Shown: positions 17,264 to 26,755, numbered from the stretch's first letter. The stretch: 47,933 nucleotides of DNA from Clostridia bacterium (GCA_017619495.1 JAFZSF010000028.1:1-47933); one strand, 5' to 3'. Program-made: numbers and translations. The notes: generated by a model not told the origin, from the sequence alone.

Positions 17264-17856
17264 CACAACACCTCGGTGCGGTTGCGTAAAGCCATGCCAA
17301 TCGTCATTTCGTCCGCGTATTCGATTGCCACACCCATTGCGATGCCCGTTGCTAAGCGTGATACTTTAATGCCACTGGGTTTAATCAACGCCGCTAAATA
17401 GTTCGCGGTAGCTTCGCCTTCTACATCGGCAGATAAAGCAATAATCACTTCTTTAATGTCCCCACCCTGTAAACGCTGCATTAAAGACTTAATATTTAAC
17501 TGCTCCGGTCCTTTTTTATTTAGCGGCGATAACACCCCGTGCAAAACATGATAGGTACCGTGGTAAGCGTGACAGCGTTCAATCACAGTAATATCTTTGG
17601 GGTGCGCCACTACACAGACCGTATCGCTATGACGGTTGGCACAAATTGCGCATTTATCTTCGGTCGCGAAATTGCCACACACTTTGCAAAATTTAACTTG
17701 GTTTTTAACCGCCATAACGGCTTGACTAAATTGTTCGGCGTCAGCGCGTGACATTTCAATCACACGGTAAGCATAGCGTTCGGCGGTCTTATAACCGACC
17801 CCGGGTAGTTTGGTAAAACAATTAATCAACGCATCGACGCACGATAAGTTCGCCAT
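17263..17856 (-). CDS. recR: Recombination mediator RecR
   Basis: RecR helps RecF and RecO load RecA at gaps. The protein has the helix-hairpin-helix LPGVGYKTAERYAY, the zinc finger CKVC...CAIC (about residues 57-72) and a Toprim domain with IIALSADVEGEATANYL. At 197 aa it is full length. It leads the operon recR - unknown - comEC - holA. A -10 TATATT ends 5 bases before the ATG, with TTGCGG 16 bp further up. Confidence 0.97.
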   Translation of the reverse strand: MANLSCVDALINCFTKLPGVGYKTAERYAYRVIEMSRADAEQFSQAVMAVKNQVKFCKVCGNFATEDKCAICANRHSDTVCVVAHPKDITVIERCHAYHGTYHVLHGVLSPLNKKGPEQLNIKSLMQRLQGGDIKEVIIALSADVEGEATANYLAALIKPSGIKVSRLATGIAMGVAIEYADEMTIGMALRNRTEVL

Positions 17857-17861
17857 ACTTT

Positions 17862-17889
17862 AATATAACATTTTCTCCATAAACCGCAA
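17862..17889 (-). promoter_or_regulatory. recR promoter, leaderless geometry
   Basis: -35 TTGCGG (17884-17889), a 16-bp spacer and -10 TATATT (17862-17867), ending 5 bases before the ATG at 17856. Confidence 0.6.
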
Positions 17890-17890
17890 A

Positions 17891-20176
17891 TTACATTTTT
17901 ACCAGTTGGGCGACCGTTACCGTACAATCATCGGCAGGATAACCATCAGAGAGTGCCGTAACCTTAGCGATAATTTGGTCGGCTAATTGCTGGGGTGTGA
18001 TGACATCTAAATTATTAATAAACCCCGCCAGTGCGACCCGCTCGCCGCCAAAAACATCAAGTACACCATCACTGACCAAAACTACCATGTCCCCAGCACT
18101 TAGAACGGCCTTGGTAATTTTGGGTTCAATTTCATCAAGAATTCCGAGCGGTAAAGAACCGGCTTCGACCACTTCGACTTCGCGGGCGCGTTTAATATAA
18201 CCGTCCGCTGCACCAACCTTAACAAAATCAACATCACCCGTTGCCAAATCAAAGACACACATATCCAACGCGGAAAAAACATCTTGTCCGGTAAAAGTTA
18301 ACAGTTGATTCACCGAATACATAATAATTTCATCAGGGAAACCGGCTTTATAGAAATTTTCTACTAAAGACAAGGCCAAAGTACTGGCACGAGCAGCGCG
18401 TTCCCCCGCTCCCATGCCGTCACATAACGCCATTAAAGTTTTTTCGTTGGTGACCCTTAAAAAAGTGAAATTATCTCCACTAGTTTGGTTAACACCTTTG
18501 GTAACTCCTGCCATGCCGAACATGACACTGTACCGTGGTGCTGAGCGTACCGAAACAATGGCATACCCTTTAGTATCCGCATCGACAATCTCGTCAACGA
18601 TCATTTTATGACCACAAACTCGACTGACAACTTTTTCAATGCGCTGGTTTCTGGCATCACTCCGCGGTACTAAAACCGATACGACATATTCATTTTGCGT
18701 GTTTTTAGTGATAAGGCAATCTTCGGCAAAAATATTGCGGAACAATAATTCTTCTTTGACCATTTCCCCGCGTTCGTTATCAAAAACCACACTACGACAG
18801 ACATCATTCGCGAAATTACCACATAACTGTGAAATGCCCGATAACAAGTTCGCCATTAAAATTTTGCCACTATCCAGTCCCGCAATAATTTGTTCTTTAT
18901 TTTGATTCACTAGTAATAATTTGTTCAAGGCGGTAATCAAAGTATTAATGCGCGTACATTTCACCGATAAAGTATTCGGCACATCTAATAAAGTTACCGT
19001 GCCGTGTTTCAAACCGTTTTTCGCCAAAGTCGTAATCCCCGTTTCAACTTCACTGGTTGCGATGGTGGTTTTGCGACAAACACTGCGGTGTGGACAACTG
19101 GCACAAACACTGCCCGTAATTTCTCCGCATAGTAAAGTCGCAGTTTCCTGTGGTGGTAAGGCAGCGCGGGTCAAGTTGCGGTATGTATTTTGCATTTCGT
19201 TAAAAACTGCTGCCAAAGAGCGCATGCGCATGGAAATACCCGCCGTATTGCGATTGATGGTATTTTTGGAAACCAAGAAACCACCCAAACCATCGGCGCC
19301 AAAAGTAAAATAGCGGGCAGTAGAACGCGGTACACACAGAAAGACCACCATGGCTACCGCTAGCGGTAATAAACTCCACCAATCATACGCCTGATAACCA
19401 TTAAAATATAAACCAATCACTAAGTCGCCGAAGAACAAGGCGACGATACTGTAAACACGATACTTGCTTTTGAAAACTACGCAGATAATTGCCAGTAAGA
19501 CCATGATGGCAACATAGGTCAAATCCGTAGTCGCAAACGCTTTACCCAACCCCAACGCCGCCGCCAACAATACGGTCGATTTGGGGTTAACATAAAACAC
19601 GCCCCACAATATAATTAACAAACTACAAAACTTATAAACATCAAAATACGGACTATCAAAGCCACACAGTCCAAGAGCCAAAATCGTTACTACCGACAAT
19701 AGACTGACAATTTGGTCAATGGTCCACGGGAAAACAAATTTCTTTTGCGCAATGGCTTTAACACATACATACGCTGCCAACAAGAAAATGCCACCCACTA
19801 AAATCGAGATTAAAGTTTGTGCTAAAATACTGTGCTGTACGATGGCGATATAAACCTGTACCCCCTGAGAAACGATAAAGCCACCTAATAGAACTGGAAA
19901 GTACCAGCGTTTCTTACCTTTAATGCAACGAATTAACAATGCGGTTAACAAAAAGATACCACTGACATACAGTACACTAATCATATTAAGTTGTTCAGGA
20001 CAACGCCACAACTCGGTTAAAATTAAAGCTAAAACTGGCACCACTTTAGGTACTGGGGTAACCGCCCAAACAAAAAGAAAAGCAGCAGCAAACGGACGAA
20101 TGATTCCCGCCACCGCCGCATAATCCAACACACCCAGCAGAATAATCGACAGAACCGACAACAAAAATTTTTTCAT
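17891..20176 (-). CDS. spoIIE: Stage II sporulation protein E (membrane PP2C phosphatase)
   Basis: SpoIIE dephosphorylates SpoIIAA to release sigma F in the forespore and also acts at the asymmetric septum. The first 280 residues hold about ten membrane helices. A regulatory middle region follows, with Cys-rich segments (LLCGEITGSVCASCPHRSVC). The PP2C domain is C-terminal, with ALCDGMGAGERAAR and VVLVSDGVLDVFGG carrying the metal-binding aspartates. Length is about 761 aa (Bacillus subtilis about 827). The ATG at 20176 is preferred to the upstream TTG at 20182, because the -10 ends 6 bases before it. The promoter region carries Spo0A-box-like repeats. Confidence 0.96.
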   Translation of the reverse strand: MKKFLLSVLSIILLGVLDYAAVAGIIRPFAAAFLFVWAVTPVPKVVPVLALILTELWRCPEQLNMISVLYVSGIFLLTALLIRCIKGKKRWYFPVLLGGFIVSQGVQVYIAIVQHSILAQTLISILVGGIFLLAAYVCVKAIAQKKFVFPWTIDQIVSLLSVVTILALGLCGFDSPYFDVYKFCSLLIILWGVFYVNPKSTVLLAAALGLGKAFATTDLTYVAIMVLLAIICVVFKSKYRVYSIVALFFGDLVIGLYFNGYQAYDWWSLLPLAVAMVVFLCVPRSTARYFTFGADGLGGFLVSKNTINRNTAGISMRMRSLAAVFNEMQNTYRNLTRAALPPQETATLLCGEITGSVCASCPHRSVCRKTTIATSEVETGITTLAKNGLKHGTVTLLDVPNTLSVKCTRINTLITALNKLLLVNQNKEQIIAGLDSGKILMANLLSGISQLCGNFANDVCRSVVFDNERGEMVKEELLFRNIFAEDCLITKNTQNEYVVSVLVPRSDARNQRIEKVVSRVCGHKMIVDEIVDADTKGYAIVSVRSAPRYSVMFGMAGVTKGVNQTSGDNFTFLRVTNEKTLMALCDGMGAGERAARASTLALSLVENFYKAGFPDEIIMYSVNQLLTFTGQDVFSALDMCVFDLATGDVDFVKVGAADGYIKRAREVEVVEAGSLPLGILDEIEPKITKAVLSAGDMVVLVSDGVLDVFGGERVALAGFINNLDVITPQQLADQIIAKVTALSDGYPADDCTVTVAQLVKM

Positions 20177-20182
20177 TGCCAA

Positions 20183-20216
20183 ATTATGACAACTACGCCG
20201 CTTTTTGCACTGTCAA
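20183..20216 (-). promoter_or_regulatory. spoIIE promoter with 22-bp spacer
   Basis: On the minus strand a perfect -35 TTGACA (20211-20216) is separated by 22 bp from -10 CATAAT (20183-20188), which ends 6 bases before the ATG. Long spacers of 21-22 bp are known for the Spo0A-activated spoIIE and spoIIG promoters of Bacillus subtilis. Confidence 0.65.
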
Positions 20217-20247
20217 TTTGTGTCAAATTTCGGCTAAGCATGTCAAA
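20211..20247 (+). promoter_or_regulatory. Three Spo0A-box-like heptamers upstream of spoIIE
   Basis: TGTCAAT at 20211-20217, TGTCAAA at 20221-20227 and TGTCAAA at 20241-20247 lie 10 and 20 bp apart on one face of the helix. The 0A-box consensus is TGTCGAA, so two of them differ by one transition and the first by two changes. The innermost overlaps the spoIIE -35. Position, phasing and target gene support Spo0A binding; this is inference. Confidence 0.6.
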
Positions 20248-20264
20248 CGCACCCAAGATTATGA

Positions 20265-20293
20265 TTGTGGCATAACCGAATTTTGTATATACT
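20265..20293 (+). promoter_or_regulatory. secA promoter, leaderless geometry
   Basis: -35 TTGTGG (20265-20270), a 17-bp spacer and -10 TATACT (20288-20293), ending 6 bases before the ATG at 20300. Confidence 0.7.
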
Positions 20294-20299
20294 GTGTGT

Positions 20300-22939
20300 A
20301 TGGGTTTATTTGCAAGTGATAATACGCGTTCCGTGCGCAAGTTACAACGCATCGCTGATTTGGTGGTAGCGTTAGAAGATGAATACGCCGCACTGGACGA
20401 CCACGCCTTAGTGGCAAAAACCGCCGCATTTAGACAGCGTTTAGCGGCGGGCGAAACTATGGACGATATTTTACCGGAAGCTTTTGCCACGGTGCGTGAA
20501 GCCGCTTACCGTGTCCTCGGACAAAAAGCATATTATGTACAGATTTTGGGTGCTATTGCCCTGCACCAAGGCCGTATCGCCGAGATGAAAACGGGTGAAG
20601 GCAAAACCTTGGTTTCCACCATGCCTGCCTACTTAAATGCCTTAGCGGGTAAAGGTGTACATATTGTTGAAGTCAACGAATACTTGGCCAAGCGCAACAG
20701 CGAATGGATGGGTAAAGTCCACCGCTTCTTAGGCTTAACCGTCGGTTTAAGTTTGTCACGCGCAACCCCCGATGTTAAAAAAGACGCATACAGTCAAGAT
20801 ATTACTTATGTAACCAGCAGTGAAGTTGGTTTTGATTATTTGCGCGATAATGTTGCCCACCACAAGGAAGAACGCGTCCTACGCGGTATGAACTACGCCA
20901 TCATCGATGAAATTGATAGTATTTTAATTGATGAAAGCCGTACTCCTTTAATCATGTCCGCACCGACCAAAGACAATAGCGAACTATACAAAGTGGCGGA
21001 TAAGTTTGCGCGCTCATTGACGCCCGAAGATTACGAAATTGATTTGAAAGAACGCGCCGTGCGTTTTACCGAATCGGGATTCGCCAAAGCCGAACGCGCC
21101 TTTAACATTGAAAACATTAGTGATGCGAATAACATGGAATTGAACCACTTCATCAATAACGCGATGAAAGCGCACCACTTATTTACGCGCGATGTAGATT
21201 ATATCATCAACGCCAATAAAGAAATTATCATTATTGACCAGAATACCGGTCGTGCGATGGTGGGCCGCCGTTACAGTGACGGGTTACACCAAGCAATTGA
21301 AGCTAAGGAAGGCGTGCCAATTAAGAACGAAGATAAAACGGTCGCCACGATTACCATTCAAAATTTGTTCAAATTATACCGCAAATTATCGGGTATGACC
21401 GGTACTGCCAAAACCGAAGAAGACGAATTTAAAAAAATCTACGGTATCGATGTTGTGGCAATTCCGACGAATAAACCTGTCATTCGTGAAGATGCCCCCG
21501 ATGTGATTTTCCAAAACATGCAAAACAAATTAGGTGCGATTTACGAAGATGTGCTCTACCGCTACGAACGCAAACAACCGGTTTTGATTGGTACGACCAC
21601 GATTGAACACAGTGAAGAAATTTCGCGCTACTTAAAATCCAAAAAAGTTCCCCATGTAGTTTTGAACGCCAAAAATCACGAAAAAGAAGCCGATATTGTC
21701 GCGGACGCCGGTCGTTTGGGTAGCGTAACCATTGCCACCAACATGGCGGGTCGTGGTACGGATATTCATTTGGGTGGTAATCCGGAACACATGGCGATGA
21801 CGCAATTAAAAAAAGACGGCTTAACCGACCAAGAGATCTACAATGCAACGGCGTACTTTGAAACCAAAGACGAAAAGATTTTAGCGCACCGTAAATTATT
21901 CAAAGATTATTTGGCACAATTCAAAACCGAAACTGACGCCGAACGCGAAAAAGTTGTCGCACTGGGTGGCTTACACATTATCGGTACCGAACGCCATGAC
22001 AGTCGCCGTATCGATAACCAATTGCGCGGTCGTGCGGGTCGTCAAGGTGACCCCGGCAGTTCAATTTTCTATATTTCTTGTGACGACGAAATCATTAAAC
22101 GCTTCGGTAAAGATGTGATCAGTGGTACCATGCGTTTCTTAAATTTGGACGATGTCCAAAGTAAGATGATTACCCGACTATTTGAACGCGTACAAAAGCG
22201 CGTGGAAGGCTACTATTTCGACAGCCGCCGTGTAACTTTTGAGTACGATAATGTTTTGAATGACCAACGCATGGTAATTTACCGTGAACGCGATAAAATC
22301 TTAGATGGTGAAAATGTCCATGAACAGATTTTAAAATGCTTCCCCGATATCGTTTACAATGTGGTCAGTCAAGCCATCGACCCGATGAGCCACTACTCCG
22401 AATGGGATTTAACCAAAGCCAATCAGATTTTGTCCGACCGTCTTTTCGGTACACACACTAAATACTTAGACCAAAACAATACGGACAAAGCCAATTTTAA
22501 CGATGTCTACGAAATGGTTTTGGACGCGGTCAACGAACAATACGAAGCAAAAATTAAAAAATTAAAAGATGATGGTTTCAACTTTGACGCGTTTGAACGC
22601 GATGTTTTATTATCTGTTGTCGACCGCAAATGGGTTGACCATATTGACGCGATGGTAAACTTGCGTAACGGCATCGGTTTGCGTGGCTACGGCGGAAAGG
22701 ACCCCTTGGTCGAATATCGTCGCGAAGCGATTGGTATGTTCAACCAAATGGTCGAAGGTATTAACAACGAAAGTGCGATTTTCTTATTCAAAGTCCGCAT
22801 TGAACGCAAGGAACCACCCAAACCAGCACCATCAACCGTCATGGCGAAAAATGTGAATTTGAAAAAAGTTGGTCGCAACGATCCCTGTCCGTGCGGCAGT
22901 GGCAAGAAATACAAAAACTGTTGCGGCAAAAACATTTAA
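20300..22939 (+). CDS. secA: Preprotein translocase ATPase SecA
   Basis: Motor of Sec-dependent export. It has Walker A (MKTGEGKT, about residue 100), the DEAD-like site IIDEIDSILIDESRTPL, GMTGTAKTEE, TNMAGRGTDIHLGG and QLRGRAGRQGDPGSS. The C-terminus holds the zinc-binding tail RNDPCPCGSGKKYKNCCG. At 879 aa it is full length. An in-frame GTG at 20294 overlaps the promoter spacing; ATG 20300 fits the TATACT promoter 6 bases upstream. It is divergent from spoIIE and followed after 14 bases by the GH10 gene. Confidence 0.98.
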   Translation: MGLFASDNTRSVRKLQRIADLVVALEDEYAALDDHALVAKTAAFRQRLAAGETMDDILPEAFATVREAAYRVLGQKAYYVQILGAIALHQGRIAEMKTGEGKTLVSTMPAYLNALAGKGVHIVEVNEYLAKRNSEWMGKVHRFLGLTVGLSLSRATPDVKKDAYSQDITYVTSSEVGFDYLRDNVAHHKEERVLRGMNYAIIDEIDSILIDESRTPLIMSAPTKDNSELYKVADKFARSLTPEDYEIDLKERAVRFTESGFAKAERAFNIENISDANNMELNHFINNAMKAHHLFTRDVDYIINANKEIIIIDQNTGRAMVGRRYSDGLHQAIEAKEGVPIKNEDKTVATITIQNLFKLYRKLSGMTGTAKTEEDEFKKIYGIDVVAIPTNKPVIREDAPDVIFQNMQNKLGAIYEDVLYRYERKQPVLIGTTTIEHSEEISRYLKSKKVPHVVLNAKNHEKEADIVADAGRLGSVTIATNMAGRGTDIHLGGNPEHMAMTQLKKDGLTDQEIYNATAYFETKDEKILAHRKLFKDYLAQFKTETDAEREKVVALGGLHIIGTERHDSRRIDNQLRGRAGRQGDPGSSIFYISCDDEIIKRFGKDVISGTMRFLNLDDVQSKMITRLFERVQKRVEGYYFDSRRVTFEYDNVLNDQRMVIYRERDKILDGENVHEQILKCFPDIVYNVVSQAIDPMSHYSEWDLTKANQILSDRLFGTHTKYLDQNNTDKANFNDVYEMVLDAVNEQYEAKIKKLKDDGFNFDAFERDVLLSVVDRKWVDHIDAMVNLRNGIGLRGYGGKDPLVEYRREAIGMFNQMVEGINNESAIFLFKVRIERKEPPKPAPSTVMAKNVNLKKVGRNDPCPCGSGKKYKNCCGKNI

Positions 22940-22953
22940 CTGAGGAGCAATCC

Positions 22954-24468
22954 ATGGATATAAATAAATTACAGGTTGATACAGGAATTGTTGGTGGCTA
23001 TTTTAGTAGTGAACAAATTGATTTATTATCCATTATACAATGTAACGATATCAATGCTTTAATTGATTTTATCCTTCATTGTGACCAAATCAATAACCGT
23101 TATACCGAGAAAGATTTGGCAAAACTAAGCACAACCCCATTGGATACCGCTCAGCGAAAAGTTTTTCAAGATTACCAAGATTCTTTGGTATCGCACAATG
23201 CTAGCCGAGAATTAATCATTCAAAACAAATTAAACCGATGCGGGATTGCGGCAGAAAACCTAGCAGTTGAAACATTACCACAAACTACATCTCATTTTAA
23301 AGAATTAATCCAGCAACAGTACCCCGACCAAGCCGAAGTCATTTTTGATCTATGTCATCACTTCGTTTCGGTGGAAAGCAATCAAATTAAAGATGCCAAC
23401 ACCTACCATGAAATGACTTTTTTAAACCAACATTTAAATACTTTTAACACTATATTAATCGGTTCGGGGAAAATTTATAAAGTCGTTAATGATTTTTACA
23501 GCTCCGACCGTCCTGACAAAAGATTTGATTTTTACCACACCAAAAGGGATTTGGATTTTGCTTATCGTAATAGTAAGCAAGTCCGCTATCACGCCTTGTT
23601 AGTAAAAGACGGCATGGACGGCCTATTTGCCGGAAAATCTAAGGAACAAATTATTACAACGATCAAAGACTATGTCAAAGCGACCATTGATTTTATTAAC
23701 ACATACAATCAAAGTCATCGCTTGAAAATTAATGGTCAAGATGCGCCTTTAATTAACGCCGTTGATTTATTCAATGAAATTGTTAGTTTTGATAAAAATG
23801 CCAATGGTGAATATGATTATGTTTGGGAAAGTAAATACCAAATAACTCTCGATGAACTTTTACCAGCCTTTGATTATGCGTTACAACACAAACCAGCACA
23901 GGTAAACTTTTTGTACAACGAACCATTTTTGGAAGATGAGGAACGCCGAAAAAAAGTGTTAGCAACCTTAGCAAAAATTGATATGAAACGCCCGGGACTA
24001 ATTGACACTTTGGGTTCACAAATGCACATAACGGTTACACCTAATGAAAATAAAATTAAACGGTGCTTTGACGATTTTAAGAAACTACAATCCACCACTG
24101 GTAAACGCATACAAATTACCGAATTTGATATGTCTTTGAGTAAAACCCAAATTCCTAGATTATTTGGCGAACACCCTGATGTAACTTTGGAACAAGTTTA
24201 CGCATATAAACACAAAAAAATTGCTGATATTTCCCATATCATACAAAAATCCGGAGTACAACTTGACGGCATTTCGTATTGGTCATTAACCGATGGGATT
24301 GATTCTAACCTAGAACGCATTCGAACAAATTGTTTACTCAATGGCAGTATCACCGATATTCACCAAGTTCCAACTGCTTGTGGCGGATTATTTTCAACCC
24401 ACAAAAATTTAATTAAACAACAAATTTTCGTTGCAAAACAAAACCCTAATTATTCGTTGCAATATTAA
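22954..24468 (+). CDS. GH10-family glycoside hydrolase (xylanase-like), no signal peptide
   Basis: The C-terminal 330 residues follow the GH10 pattern. The acid/base Glu is E275 in LFNEIVS, the nucleophile E390 in QITEFDMS, and LGSQMHI and YWSLTDG are the other strand motifs. The usual HTLVWH block is altered to YHALLVKDG. The first 150 or so residues are an unrecognised helical extension. There is no signal peptide or membrane helix, so the enzyme looks cytosolic, unlike most bacterial xylanases. GAGGAG precedes the ATG by 6 bases, and the gene follows secA closely, so it is probably cotranscribed. Codons are AT-richer than in secA, which may indicate acquisition. Substrate is unknown. Confidence 0.85.
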   Translation: MDINKLQVDTGIVGGYFSSEQIDLLSIIQCNDINALIDFILHCDQINNRYTEKDLAKLSTTPLDTAQRKVFQDYQDSLVSHNASRELIIQNKLNRCGIAAENLAVETLPQTTSHFKELIQQQYPDQAEVIFDLCHHFVSVESNQIKDANTYHEMTFLNQHLNTFNTILIGSGKIYKVVNDFYSSDRPDKRFDFYHTKRDLDFAYRNSKQVRYHALLVKDGMDGLFAGKSKEQIITTIKDYVKATIDFINTYNQSHRLKINGQDAPLINAVDLFNEIVSFDKNANGEYDYVWESKYQITLDELLPAFDYALQHKPAQVNFLYNEPFLEDEERRKKVLATLAKIDMKRPGLIDTLGSQMHITVTPNENKIKRCFDDFKKLQSTTGKRIQITEFDMSLSKTQIPRLFGEHPDVTLEQVYAYKHKKIADISHIIQKSGVQLDGISYWSLTDGIDSNLERIRTNCLLNGSITDIHQVPTACGGLFSTHKNLIKQQIFVAKQNPNYSLQY

Positions 24469-24509
24469 ATCACCAATGATAAACTCAATTAAACCAGAAG
24501 GAGAAAATT

Positions 24510-24761
24510 ATGGAACGCGAAGTTAAACCATTTACGGTATGGCAACATTTCAAAGGCGCACGCGCTATGGTAATTACCTTAGCTAAACATAGTGAAACTG
24601 GCGAAGATTTGGTTGTTTACCGTTGTTTAGATAACAATGGTAAAACCAATCATAAAGACGGCATTTATGCCCGCCCGCTTACTATGTTCTTATCCGAAGT
24701 TGACCACAAAAAATACCCTGATGTAAAACAAAAATACCGTTTTGAAGAAATTGTCGGCTAA
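24510..24761 (+). CDS. DUF1653 family protein, 83 aa
   Basis: The pattern [31 protein letters not shown]...[12 protein letters not shown] matches the small DUF1653 family, whose function is unknown. AGAAGGAG stands 6 bases before the ATG. It follows the GH10 gene by 41 bases and is followed by a conserved 40-bp element and an intrinsic terminator, so it is the last gene of the secA unit. Confidence 0.88.
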   Translation: MEREVKPFTVWQHFKGARAMVITLAKHSETGEDLVVYRCLDNNGKTNHKDGIYARPLTMFLSEVDHKKYPDVKQKYRFEEIVG

Positions 24762-24777
24762 TCTCACATAAAAAAAT

Positions 24778-24817
24778 ACAGTGGTAATAGTTAGTGCATT
24801 TTGAAACTAGCAGAATA
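24778..24817 (+). repeat. 40-bp element, copy 1 (3' UTR of the DUF1653 gene)
   Basis: Matches 26925-26964 on the other strand at 36 of 40 positions, including an unbroken 19-base core (AGTGCATTTTGAAACTAGC). All four differences are transitions. It begins 17 bases after the DUF1653 stop and runs straight into the terminator. Confidence 0.9.
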
Positions 24818-24848
24818 AGAACTCGAATTTAATTCGGGTTCTTTTTTT
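24817..24848 (+). terminator. Intrinsic terminator of the secA unit
   Basis: Stem 24817-24827 with 24833-24843 (one G-T pair), a 5-base loop, and a T run to 24848. Confidence 0.88.
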
Positions 24849-24944
24849 GTAAAAAATATTCCTTTGCATCACAGGCAAGTAATACGAACGGAAAATTTGG
24901 GCTAACTGGCATCTTCTTTGCCAGAGATTTTCGGGGTGTGAAAA
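24849..24944. other. Non-coding spacer with one small hairpin
   Basis: No gene is visible. A short palindrome, CTGGCA at 24906-24911 with TGCCAG at 24919-24924, is the only structure seen. The stretch is AT-rich. Confidence 0.5.
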
Positions 24945-25154
24945 TCAGATTATTATAGAAAAACCAAAACAATTAAAGTTATGCCTTTTACTAAAAACGA
25001 CATTAGGTTCTTTATAATAGTAATAATATGAACGCATATTTATACCTAAATAACTAAATTCTTGCATTAGTATTTGAGCTTCGCTATCTTCAATTGGTTT
25101 GGATATATCAATATCACTTCCATCAAAATTACATTCACTTAATGTATAACTCAT
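24945..25154 (-). CDS. Small hypothetical protein, 69 aa (weak)
   Basis: An AT-rich frame with no recognisable family; it contains a run of tyrosines (SYYYYYKEP). TATAAT ends 5 bases before the ATG, as for other first genes here, but no convincing -35 accompanies it. It could be a real small gene or the remnant of a longer one in the AT-rich segment. Confidence 0.4.
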   Translation of the reverse strand: MSYTLSECNFDGSDIDISKPIEDSEAQILMQEFSYLGINMRSYYYYYKEPNVVFSKRHNFNCFGFSIII

Positions 25155-25198
25155 ACTTAATTATATCATTTATGAACTAATATACATTAAATATAAAA

Positions 25199-26749
25199 TT
25201 ATTTTTTTATATACTTTACATAGTTTTCTTTATCACTTGTGTCATTTTCAAAATACCTATAAAGATATTCATCAGTTGTATTTTCGCTTGGTAAATAAAC
25301 AGTTTTTAAACTCGTAGGGATATAATAACTCCAACTAACATAATAACTAGGAGAATAACCAGTTTGATGGTAACAATCAACACATGTAATATCCCCAAAA
25401 ACAAATCCTAAGCGTTGACATTTCACCATTGTGTCATATGACCAGTATGAATAATTGCTTGCAAATTCACCAACAAAAGGTAAAGTTATTTCCGTAATAG
25501 CATTACACCCACCTAAAGCACCAATACCTATTTCTATAACGCTGTTTGGAACATAAACCTTTTCTAAACTTTTCCAATTAAAAAACTGGTAATTACTTAA
25601 CCGAAGTTTTCCATCTGGAATGGTAAGCTCAGTAATAATTATATTATCTACATAGATGTTACTAGTATAACATGCGGGGTTTGCATATAAGTTCCCTAAA
25701 TTTACATTTAACCAATTATCTAATTGATTAATATTAATTCTGCTTATAGATGAACAACCTAAGAAAGCATCACTACCAATTGAATTAATATTTGTTAAAA
25801 AATTAACTGTTTCGATTGATTCACAATTTATAAACAAATTACCACTTAATGAGTTAGTATCGACATTAATTTCTTTTACTTCATTACCGTTACAATATAA
25901 TTTTTTTGAATAATAAACAGGATTTGATGTTTGATACAAGAATGTTGATTGCATCCATGATTTTATATCAGTTATATTAACTTTCTCAATATTTACACAA
26001 TCTGCAAAACAACTATCAGCAGTAATTTTGCCATTGAAAAATACATTCTTTAAAGATGTATCACCAGAAAATGATGCATTACCAATAGTAATTGAATTAC
26101 CTAAAAATTCTATACTTGTTAGAGATGTATTATTTGAAAATGCTGCATCTCCAATCGTAACAGAATCAGCTAAAAATTTTAGTTCCGTTAATTTATAATT
26201 GTAAAATGCATAAGAACCAATTTTTGAGGAATTAGTACTCAATTGAATGATTTCGTTATCTTTTTCAAACAGTGTTGCACCATTGCTTATTGGATTTCCT
26301 TTTTCGCTTGAAAACTCAGAAGAATACCAATCTTCCAAACTTTGAATTTTAACACTTTCTATTGCGGCACATCCGTCAAAACATTCATTATACTTTTTTA
26401 TTCCTTCTAAGCTAATAGTTTTGAGATTTTTGCAGTTAGTAAATGCTCCTTTGCCAATTATAGAAATACTATCTGGAATGCTAATTGATTCAATACCAGT
26501 ATTATTTTTAAATGCATTTTCTTTTATTTTAACCACAGGAAGTTTATTGTGTGTCGCTGGAAATATTATATTTTTATCTACACAATCGCCTATTCCTGTA
26601 ACGGAATAGGTTTGCATATCCGAAGATAATTCGAACGAAAGTCTTTCAGAACTTTTGCTACTATCAGTGTTTCCACAAGCAGTAAACAAAAAAACTGGCA
26701 ATAATACAATTATCAATAAAGATAAAATTTTCAAACATTTTGATTTCAT
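25199..26749 (-). CDS. BspA-like leucine-rich-repeat lipoprotein
   Basis: The N-terminus is a lipoprotein signal with lipobox LFTAC (Cys near residue 25), so the protein should be anchored outside the membrane. The rest is built of LRR_5 (Treponema/BspA-type) repeats, seen in phrases such as GDAAFSNNTSLTSIEF and GNASFSGDTSLKNVFF, mixed with the W...SNP.Y...LY.NG units often found in BspA-like surface proteins. Such proteins often mediate adhesion; that is family knowledge. Codon use is strongly AT-biased compared with the neighbours, suggesting recent acquisition. The ATG at 26749 has the promoter TTGACT-17-TACAAT 6 bases before it. Confidence 0.9.
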   Translation of the reverse strand: MKSKCLKILSLLIIVLLPVFLFTACGNTDSSKSSERLSFELSSDMQTYSVTGIGDCVDKNIIFPATHNKLPVVKIKENAFKNNTGIESISIPDSISIIGKGAFTNCKNLKTISLEGIKKYNECFDGCAAIESVKIQSLEDWYSSEFSSEKGNPISNGATLFEKDNEIIQLSTNSSKIGSYAFYNYKLTELKFLADSVTIGDAAFSNNTSLTSIEFLGNSITIGNASFSGDTSLKNVFFNGKITADSCFADCVNIEKVNITDIKSWMQSTFLYQTSNPVYYSKKLYCNGNEVKEINVDTNSLSGNLFINCESIETVNFLTNINSIGSDAFLGCSSISRININQLDNWLNVNLGNLYANPACYTSNIYVDNIIITELTIPDGKLRLSNYQFFNWKSLEKVYVPNSVIEIGIGALGGCNAITEITLPFVGEFASNYSYWSYDTMVKCQRLGFVFGDITCVDCYHQTGYSPSYYVSWSYYIPTSLKTVYLPSENTTDEYLYRYFENDTSDKENYVKYIKK

Positions 26750-26755
26750 CAATTG

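Noticed and set aside
21480-21848. 122-aa minus-strand frame inside secA
   Set aside because: Antisense to highly conserved SecA motifs; composition is random-looking.
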